From NCBI RefSeq assembly GCF_014529945.1, contig NZ_JACVFB010000006.1, positions 62,001 through 126,000 of the forward strand: 64,000 bases of DNA. The letters are read 5' to 3'. Positions 37,749-43,686 of this stretch are shown here, piece after piece (the first letter of the stretch is position 1; each line of letters opens with the position of its first letter). Origin of the DNA: Chitinophaga varians (GTDB lineage Bacteria; Bacteroidota; Bacteroidia; Chitinophagales; Chitinophagaceae). The translations under genes and the position numbers were made by a program. The notes below the pieces were generated by a model. That model searched no databases. It had not been told where the DNA came from and saw nothing but the letters and a program-made list of their open reading frames with translations.

Positions 37749-38306
37749 ATGAGTAAGCAAATGAATGAGGAAAAACTGATTTGGAGCGAGATAGATAATA
37801 TAAATGACAGTAGCACTAAACTGTATAAGTATTTATATGATCTATATTATACAGACCGTATCAAAAGCGTGTCTTCAATAGAGAAGGTTTTAGCATCTTA
37901 TTTGGGTGATAGCCGCTCTAGTATAAGGCGGGTTGCTATTTATGGATTGCTATTTGGATTAAAGATTCAAAAAGAAAAGTATCGCACTAAAGCGATACAA
38001 TTTATCAATGAGCCTGATAGTGATTTAGATTTGAGAATGTTTAGTTTGTCTGGCTTATCGCAAGCTTACATGGGGACTTCAGATGTAGCGCTTTTAAAAT
38101 TGTTTTATTCGCTGTATGGTTCGGATGAAGATACTGATATGAGGGCGACTTGCTTTGCCGGAATGTTAAGAATATTAGGGTTAAGTACAATGGAGATTAC
38201 GCAGATGAATGGAGATGTAATTATTACGCAGGAGGATATAAATTTGGAAAGGTTTACTCAACAGCTTGATGAAATTAAAACAATAGTTGCGGACAAGAAA
38301 TCTTAA
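37749..38306 (+). CDS. Candidate immunity protein of cassette 3, HEAT-like
   Basis: A 185-residue protein made of paired helices (SSIRRVAIYGLLFGLKI, DLRMFSLSGLSQAYMG, DMRATCFAGMLRILG), as in HEAT-repeat folds. It lacks a signal peptide. The ATG abuts the restored stop codon of the frameshifted toxin, which supports cognate pairing. It converges with an antisense XRE remnant 52 bp downstream. Role inferred. Confidence 0.7.
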   Translation: MSKQMNEEKLIWSEIDNINDSSTKLYKYLYDLYYTDRIKSVSSIEKVLASYLGDSRSSIRRVAIYGLLFGLKIQKEKYRTKAIQFINEPDSDLDLRMFSLSGLSQAYMGTSDVALLKLFYSLYGSDEDTDMRATCFAGMLRILGLSTMEITQMNGDVIITQEDINLERFTQQLDEIKTIVADKKS

Positions 38307-38358
38307 GTAACACTAGTAGGTTGCAATGATGCCTTCAGCAGCACAACTGATGGTATCG

Positions 38359-38602
38359 TTATTTAAGAATTGCTTGTAGTTTAGATTTAGCGAGGAAAGC
38401 ATCCGGGAGTGAGTATACGCACTCTTTATCTCTGTCTGAAAGTTCGTTAATCGCATTAAGCCGCTTTGTCATCTTAGGGTCTTTAAGTATGTTGGTGTTA
38501 TTTGCCTCTCCAAGGAGAAACCCGACTGTAGTATCTAAAGCATCGGCCAGTTTTCTAACTACATCAATGGAAGGCAGCATCTCATCCCGTTTGTAGTGGC
38601 CT
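38359..38602 (-). pseudogene. XRE-regulator 3' remnant behind cassette 3
   Basis: Antisense codons for YKRDEMLPSIDVVRKLADALDTTVGFLLGEANNTNILKDP are close to the XRE pseudogene at 28636-28983. Homology begins at about 38602, where a truncated toxin tail on the other strand takes over, so the HTH start is lost. An artificial start from the toxin side gives a 95-residue frame, but its first residues are not regulator sequence. Confidence 0.7.
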
Positions 38603-38608
38603 ATGAAT

Positions 38609-38770
38609 ATGATGAAGAAGCTAAGAAGTATGTTAGGAGTAGACAAAGTAGGTTATGGAACCACTATTCAGGAGAAAGGTGGATATAGCCCGACTATGGT
38701 TTATGACGATGAAGGTAATTTAAAATCTTCTCTTAGTGCCGGAGTAAGGAAAGAACCCGAGGTATTATAA
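38609..38770 (+). pseudogene. Toxin C-terminal tail without core (cassette 4 remnant)
   Basis: An open frame of 53 codons, ending GYSPTMVYDDEGNLKSSLSA and a short tail, leads to a stop 17 bp before an immunity-like gene. The RHS core and most of the CT are missing; the left edge coincides with the edge of the XRE remnant. It is best read as the end of a deleted CT. Confidence 0.5.
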
Positions 38771-38787
38771 GGATATAATATTAAACA

Positions 38788-39330
38788 ATGGATATACATC
38801 AATTTATCAAAAAGATTAACAATTTGGTTCCTTCGGTAGAGCAGATATTAGACGGGCGAAGAAAAATGAATCATTCGATGAGCTTAGAGGAAGCGGAGGA
38901 ATATAGGGAAGATTCCCTTCTAAGGTATAGTGAGGAAAATGCTAATACTCGTAATGTTTTGGAGGATTTGATTTACAATACAAATGTTTCAAGTATTGGT
39001 ATAGGAGCAATTAACTTTGACTCGGATATTGAATTTATAGAAGAAGACCTGGGTTGTTTTGCATTCTATAACGATTATTATAATTTTTGTATTAGAAGTT
39101 GTGATAATATGATTGTATGTATTACAAAAGACGTGTCAGACTTGCATGTTGTATGTAATACAGCAAATCAATTTTTATCGTTTTTATATTTATACAATTG
39201 TTATGATAGATTTATAACTAGAAAAATAATTTCAGGTGAGAATCTTTCTATCGAATTTGAGAAATTAGTAAAAGAGGGATTTTCTAAAAGGTGGATAGAT
39301 GAGTTGATTGATTTGAAAGGCATTTTTTAG
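38788..39330 (+). CDS. Candidate immunity protein of truncated cassette 4
   Basis: A 180-residue acidic protein (IGIGAINFDSDIEFIEEDLGCFAFYNDYYNF) with the SUKH-like look of an FxxxYNxxY block, but I cannot assign the family. It follows a toxin tail by 17 bp, which is the usual spacing here. Its stop codon lies at the very edge of another antisense XRE fragment. It is intact although its toxin is not, as expected of retained immunity. Confidence 0.6.
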   Translation: MDIHQFIKKINNLVPSVEQILDGRRKMNHSMSLEEAEEYREDSLLRYSEENANTRNVLEDLIYNTNVSSIGIGAINFDSDIEFIEEDLGCFAFYNDYYNFCIRSCDNMIVCITKDVSDLHVVCNTANQFLSFLYLYNCYDRFITRKIISGENLSIEFEKLVKEGFSKRWIDELIDLKGIF

Positions 39331-39418
39331 TCCTGGCATTCTGTGACAGGCTGCCGTTAGTATATAAAATACAGTGCTTATCTTCTTCAGACAGTGAGTT
39401 GATCTCATTAAGGCGCTG
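39330..39418 (-). pseudogene. XRE-regulator 3' fragment behind cassette 4
   Basis: About 90 bp closely matching 28660-28752 (antisense codons for the QRLNEINSLSEEDKH region and tail). It begins at the stop of the immunity gene and ends where another toxin tail begins. Confidence 0.65.
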
Positions 39419-39511
39419 GTCGGAAGTTAGGTTAAGTGGAGGTACAGGTTGGGTTCAAACAGGTAAATTGAAAATTAAAATCAGACAACCTATAAGCGAT
39501 GAAAAAAAATA
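39419..39511 (+). pseudogene. Toxin C-terminal tail (cassette 5 remnant)
   Basis: An open frame of 30 codons (VRLSGGTGWVQTGKLKIKI, then RQPISDEKK and TAA) with no start codon, immediately right of the XRE fragment. It has the same arrangement as the tail at 38609-38770. Confidence 0.45.
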
Positions 39512-40051
39512 ACAGGAAAATAGGATTACTATTTCAATCATGTGTAACGTTGTTCTTGGAGCTTTGTATGTTCTACAACCAAAGAATACGAGCAAAAAGG
39601 CTTATACATATTTAGATCAAAAAAGTCCAGAATCTTCTGAATTATACTCAATGGAAAATTATCAGAAGATTTTTATTGAGAAGAATGATAGTGTTTACAG
39701 ACAGTATTTTAATAAATACTATGTGAGTACCCTGTTCAGCCTTTTCTATTGGCTTGTACCTACCATTTATTAAAACCAAGTAAGGAAAATGATCGTGATA
39801 TTGAAGCAGTTTTGATAGAGTTGAATGGGATGTATAGAAAAGCTCCAGTTTTGAGTATTAAAAGTGAGACGTTTTTAACTGCGGAAGCCCCTGCGTATAT
39901 CAATGACTCCACTTATTTATACAAACTTGATAGGTTCAAAATAGAAGGGGACGGAATGTCATTGATAAAAACCGATACTATACATTTGAAGGTGAGCCTA
40001 AAGGATAACTTAAAGGTTAATTATGGCATTGCTACGCGAATGTTACAATAA
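39499..40051 (+). pseudogene. Membrane-anchored protein gene broken by two frameshifts
   Basis: Pieces of one gene: MKKNNRKIGLLFQS from 39499, then CNVVLGALYVLQPK...NDSVYRQYFNKYYVST after a shift near 39540, then LACTYHLLKPSKENDRDIEAVLIELNGMYRK after a shift near 39740, to the stop at 40051. The intact form would have an N-terminal membrane anchor and a mostly extracytoplasmic domain of about 140 residues. A sister pseudogene lies at 47938-48240. It sits where an immunity gene for the tail at 39419-39511 would lie. Confidence 0.65.
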
Positions 40052-40177
40052 CTAAATAGTAACCTTGACCCATATAGCATGAAAATGGTTTGATGTTTAT
40101 TATCCCTTTTCTGATATTGGGTAGGAATTATATCATTCAGGAAGTGATAATTGATATCATCTTTAGATAAATAACCT

Positions 40178-40609
40178 ATGAAGTGTTTTGGCCTTTTAGG
40201 GCTGGTGGTGCTGGTTGGCTTTATTATGATGAGCGCAAAGCAAAGTAATAAAACGTACATCCATTTGGACTGCCCTTATAAATATGATTCCGCGGTTGAG
40301 ATGAACGTTTTTGTTCATGTGGATAACGTGCCGGAATATCCGGGAGGTGATGTTGCCATGTTGAAGTTTATTATCGAAAGATTTAAATATCCGGGGCAGG
40401 AGGAGTGGCAGGCTTCTTTTAAACTGCGATTGGTGATAGATGTAAATGGCGCTGTGATTGCTGCCGGAATAATGGGGAAATCCAATGATGACCTGACTCT
40501 GGCGGAGAAGGAGTTGGTACGGGTTGTACGTGAAATGCCTCGATGGAAGCCCGGCTCGTGCAGGGGGAAGGTGGTACCTGTCAGCGTTTTATTGCCAGTT
40601 TATTTGTAA
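40178..40609 (+). CDS. Exported protein with TonB C-terminal-like domain
   Basis: A 143-residue protein with an N-terminal hydrophobic segment (residues 3-18). The rest follows the TonB C-terminal pattern of Bacteroidota: VPEYPGGDVAMLKFIIERFKYP, then FKLRLVIDVNGAVI, then LAEKELVRVVREMPRWKPGS and the closing GK-x-V-P-V-x-x-x-x-P. The proline-rich linker and long membrane anchor of a genuine TonB are absent, so it is more likely a small periplasmic protein of the TonB-like fold than an energy transducer. Confidence 0.75.
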   Translation: MKCFGLLGLVVLVGFIMMSAKQSNKTYIHLDCPYKYDSAVEMNVFVHVDNVPEYPGGDVAMLKFIIERFKYPGQEEWQASFKLRLVIDVNGAVIAAGIMGKSNDDLTLAEKELVRVVREMPRWKPGSCRGKVVPVSVLLPVYL

Positions 40610-40684
40610 TATCATGATGCGTTGACTAGGGTGGAGAAGAGCCTGGTCTCAATCAAATAATCGCTATCCCTATTTATTATAAAC

Positions 40685-41173
40685 ATGAGTCGCCGAATTT
40701 TTTTAGGTGCAGTAATTTTAGTGGTTGTCTTATTCAGCTGTCTACCGGTAAAGCATACTGGCCGCAACATTGTCACGGGAAAGGATACAGTTAGCATTAT
40801 CCATGACACGATTGGGGAACCTGATTTTTTGGTCACTTTGAAAAATAAGGATTCTCTTTATTTTCTGTTTAAAGGTGATTTTGAAGATACTGTTGTGTTG
40901 ATGCATAATCATGTAAAAATTGGAGAGCATCCGGTATTTAGTAAAGATTATCCATTTCCAGGTCAGACAGATCATACCAGTTTAATGGTTGGTCTGCTTC
41001 GTCAGCCTGGAAAGAATAAAATTGAAATTAACCTGGCTGCGTTGAAAATAGGGCTGCGGTTTGATTTAGCGCCGCATTATCCGATTTGTCTGATTGAACA
41101 CTACAAGGGGAAGTGGATAGTCAGGTATCGAAAACATATCGTAAATATTCCTATTACGATTATACGCATGTAA
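40685..41173 (+). CDS. Predicted lipoprotein
   Basis: A 162-residue protein with a hydrophobic signal and lipobox VLFSC at residues 15-19. The mature domain is beta-rich and unrecognised; the block FLFKGDFEDTVVLMHNHVKIGEHP suggests a small beta-sandwich. It lies 75 bp after the TonB-like gene in the same direction. Confidence 0.65.
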   Translation: MSRRIFLGAVILVVVLFSCLPVKHTGRNIVTGKDTVSIIHDTIGEPDFLVTLKNKDSLYFLFKGDFEDTVVLMHNHVKIGEHPVFSKDYPFPGQTDHTSLMVGLLRQPGKNKIEINLAALKIGLRFDLAPHYPICLIEHYKGKWIVRYRKHIVNIPITIIRM

Positions 41174-41312
41174 CGAAATTAAATACGAGATAGAAGGAGA
41201 AGGCAGCAGGCATTATCAGCTTTTAGAATTAGCTATTCGTACAAAGCAGAACATTTACTTTATTTTTTAACACATCGGGCCCATCATCATGGACCCAATG
41301 TGCCTGTTGTCC

Positions 41313-41921
41313 TTACACCGCAATGGCAATGCTCCCCAATCCGTTTTCCAGCGCCGCGTCGGGTCCTATGATAGCTTGCCCCTCAGCTCTGAAAACGCCC
41401 GCTATATCAATGCCGATTAGGCTGAGGAAAGAACGTACATAGGGTTCCGTGAAATCATAGTTTTTCAGGTCGCCTTCTGAATAAATCCCACCGGCAGTCG
41501 TGGCGATATACCCCTGCTTGTTTTTCAACAAACCTGCCGGTAATAAGCCTTTTCCGGTATACTTAAAGGTGATTCCCACTCTGGTAATGTGGTCGAAATA
41601 GGCTTTCAGGGTGGAAGTGACGGAGAAGTTGTACATCGGGGTCTCTACAACCAGGATGTCGGCGTCCAGTAGTTCGCTAATCGCTTCGTCCGAATACCGG
41701 ATATTATCCAACTGTTCGGCTGTCCGGTTTTCTGCAGGGGTGAAAAAGGAATCGATGTGTGATTCATTTAGGTGGGGCGGCGGATTTAGGGCCAGGTCCC
41801 GTACTGTTACGATACAGTCAGCGTGTTTTTCCTTTATCTTCTCTATGATAGCATTTCCTAACTTCCTGCTGACGGAAGCATCCGATCTCGGACTGGAGAT
41901 GATGTGCAATATTTTTTTCAT
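41313..41921 (-). CDS. azoR: FMN-dependent NADH-azoreductase
   Basis: A 202-residue flavodoxin-fold reductase of the AzoR/acpD family, which uses NADH and FMN to reduce azo compounds and quinones. Visible motifs are the phosphate-binding start KKILHIISSPRSDASVSRKLG, the FMN-contact block PMYNFSVTSTLKAYFDHITRVGITF near residues 87-111, and ATTAGGIYS near 137. Start at 41921 (MKKILH) is chosen over an in-frame ATG eight codons upstream because the family begins there. It is divergent from an HxlR regulator across about 105 bp, the usual layout of self-contained detoxification pairs. Confidence 0.9.
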   Translation of the reverse strand: MKKILHIISSPRSDASVSRKLGNAIIEKIKEKHADCIVTVRDLALNPPPHLNESHIDSFFTPAENRTAEQLDNIRYSDEAISELLDADILVVETPMYNFSVTSTLKAYFDHITRVGITFKYTGKGLLPAGLLKNKQGYIATTAGGIYSEGDLKNYDFTEPYVRSFLSLIGIDIAGVFRAEGQAIIGPDAALENGLGSIAIAV

Positions 41922-41970
41922 TTCTTTTACTGTTTGAGAAGTCAAAACTACCTACATTCGCTAATAAAAG

Positions 41971-42001
41971 ATTAGTAGTAAACAAAAGGTTAGTAGTAAC
42001 C
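41971..42001. promoter_or_regulatory. Tandem TTAGTAGTAA boxes in the azoR/hxlR divergent promoter
   Basis: TTAGTAGTAA occurs at 41972-41981 and 41990-41999, 18 bp apart; the second copy extends to GGTTAGTAGTAACC, an inverted repeat. Position between the divergent genes suggests an HxlR operator that would control both. Confidence 0.55.
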
Positions 42002-42028
42002 TACACGTTATTTAACCCGGATAGGCGT

Positions 42029-42409
42029 ATGGAAAATCCAGATTCAAGAGAAGTGAAATGTACCGCTCAACTGTCTGCGGTAGAAGATGCGATGTATGTG
42101 CTAGGGGGCAAATGGAAGCTCCGTATTATGATTGCCGTGGTAAATGGCCATCACCGTTTTAATGAATTACAGCGTAGGATTAATGGTATTTCAGCGAGGG
42201 TATTATCAACGGAGCTAAAATCCCTGGAATTGAATGGGCTGGTGACGAGAGCCGTCAAAGCCGACCAGACACCAGTGGTGGTGGAATATTTGCCGACCGA
42301 ATATGCAGCAACGCTGAAGGAAATAGTCGCTGTATTGTCGGACTGGGGATCGAGCCATAAGAGAAGAATTACAGGGAAAGGTGAGGCGCTTGTTGCTAGA
42401 GAAGATTAA
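42029..42409 (+). CDS. HxlR-family transcriptional regulator
   Basis: A 126-residue winged-helix regulator with the HxlR signature: AMYVLGGKWKLRIMIAVVNGHHRFNELQRRINGISARVLSTELKSLELNGLVTR. The conserved Cys before the helix is present (VKCTAQLSAV). Members of the family sense electrophiles or redox stress and control neighbouring reductases. It likely controls the divergent azoR gene and itself through the tandem boxes between them. Confidence 0.88.
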   Translation: MENPDSREVKCTAQLSAVEDAMYVLGGKWKLRIMIAVVNGHHRFNELQRRINGISARVLSTELKSLELNGLVTRAVKADQTPVVVEYLPTEYAATLKEIVAVLSDWGSSHKRRITGKGEALVARED

Positions 42410-42577
42410 TGAAAGTGGTTGCCAACAGGTCTTTTTGCATGTCGGGCATATTTTGTAGCAGCATCAACTTATTCCTCCGGGAAGGTGGTTGAATTCCGGG
42501 AATGATCATTATTCTTCAACAAGCCGATTTAGCTGACGTTTAAAAATTGCTATATTTATACTAATCCCTATAGCCAG

Positions 42578-43021
42578 ATGATAGAAGACATACTCTCCAC
42601 CCTGAAATATAACAATATACAATTACAACCCTGTTCAGATGAAGATATAGTCATGCTGGAAGATATGCACGGGATAAAGCTTCCCGTAGCATATAAACAA
42701 TTTCTGGCGGTAGCAGGGAGGGGCGCTGATACGTACATGGCAGGTTCTGATTGGGAATATGAAAAGCTGGATAGCGTTAATAGAGAGGCTATAGCATTAT
42801 TGGCCTGTCATGGTTGTCAAGATCTGCCGGATAAAGCGTTCATATGTTGGATGCATCAGGGTTACCAATTCGCTTTTTTTGTTTGTGACGGAAATGATGA
42901 TCCTGCAATATTTTACTACAATGAAACAGCAGGCCGGGCTGATTTTGTTCAAACCTATGATCGACTGAGTGACTGGTTGTATGATGAGCTGGTACTTGCT
43001 TCGCTGGAAATACCAGGTTAA
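42578..43021 (+). CDS. SMI1/KNR4 (SUKH) family protein, probable immunity protein
   Basis: A 147-residue protein with the SUKH start, DEDIVMLEDMHGIKLPVAYKQFLAVAGRG, and the later aromatic blocks (AFICWMHQGYQFAFFVCDGNDDPAIFYYNE). The family is a very common immunity class for contact-delivered toxins in bacteria. No toxin gene is adjacent, so it is an orphan, perhaps protecting against toxins of neighbours. Confidence 0.85.
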   Translation: MIEDILSTLKYNNIQLQPCSDEDIVMLEDMHGIKLPVAYKQFLAVAGRGADTYMAGSDWEYEKLDSVNREAIALLACHGCQDLPDKAFICWMHQGYQFAFFVCDGNDDPAIFYYNETAGRADFVQTYDRLSDWLYDELVLASLEIPG

Positions 43022-43125
43022 AAAAACGTGGTCCTCCTGTGGGGAAAAAGTAACATTAAATATTCAATAAACAGGTAGAGATGGACTGCAATCGGCATTG
43101 CAACCTGGTGCTGATTTATTAATTA

Positions 43126-43524
43126 ATGACAGAATATATACCTATACAGTATACAGAACAGGTAAGTAAAGCTTTTGAACTAGCGGTAGGTGGATTAACG
43201 GAAGAATGGTTTCAGCTGCAGGATGATAGTTGGTATCAATATGTAACAGCACTTCCTTTGCAATTGCGGGTTGTCTATCTGATTGAGGTTCTGGATGCAC
43301 AGGTTTTTAACGGTGGTTTTCATCAGTATTTCTCGAACCGGTATGGTATGTTTGCGCTTTCAACCATTGATGCGCTAAGAACAATTGGGGCAGCAGAGAA
43401 AAGTTCATTGTTGGAAAAGGCATACACTTTAGTTAATCCAGAGTTTGAGCCGGATGTGTTCAGACAAAAACTCGTACGAGGTGAGATAGAAATGCTGCGT
43501 GATAAAACCGTTGTCGCCAGGTAG
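43126..43524 (+). CDS. DUF4375-like protein, C-terminus frameshifted
   Basis: 132 residues with the DUF4375 hallmark LPLQLRVVYLIEVLDAQVFNGGFHQYFSNRYG near residues 45-76. The family is often found among immunity-type genes. The reading frame stops at 43524, but the next frame continues from about 43515 to a stop at 43616 with DDLDIEYYGTYEREDLLVLLED, a typical family ending. A frameshift has therefore removed about 33 residues. Confidence 0.75.
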   Translation: MTEYIPIQYTEQVSKAFELAVGGLTEEWFQLQDDSWYQYVTALPLQLRVVYLIEVLDAQVFNGGFHQYFSNRYGMFALSTIDALRTIGAAEKSSLLEKAYTLVNPEFEPDVFRQKLVRGEIEMLRDKTVVAR

Positions 43525-43635
43525 ATGATCTTGATATCGAGTATTATGGTACTTATGAACGGGAGGATTTGCTGGTGTTATTAGAGGATTTTATCAAGGT
43601 ACATCCGCTAGAATAAAGTGCCTGTTATATAACCA

Positions 43636-43665
43636 GCAGCCCGGTCTTCATAAAGCCCGGGCTGC
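43636..43665. terminator. Bidirectional terminator
   Basis: Stem GCAGCCCGG with CCGGGCTGC around a 12-base loop, placed between the ends of the convergent DUF4375 gene and the SGNH hydrolase gene. Confidence 0.7.
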
Positions 43666-43686
43666 TTAGTTTAATCTAAATATCAT

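Noticed and set aside
26500..41000. CRISPR array
   Set aside because: The repeats here are long core copies and tRNA arms at irregular spacing, without regular short repeats and spacers or cas genes.
41271..41302. Imperfect hairpin after azoR as a terminator
   Set aside because: The stem (CACAT..GGG..CCAT) has several mismatches and is not followed by a T-run on the azoR strand.
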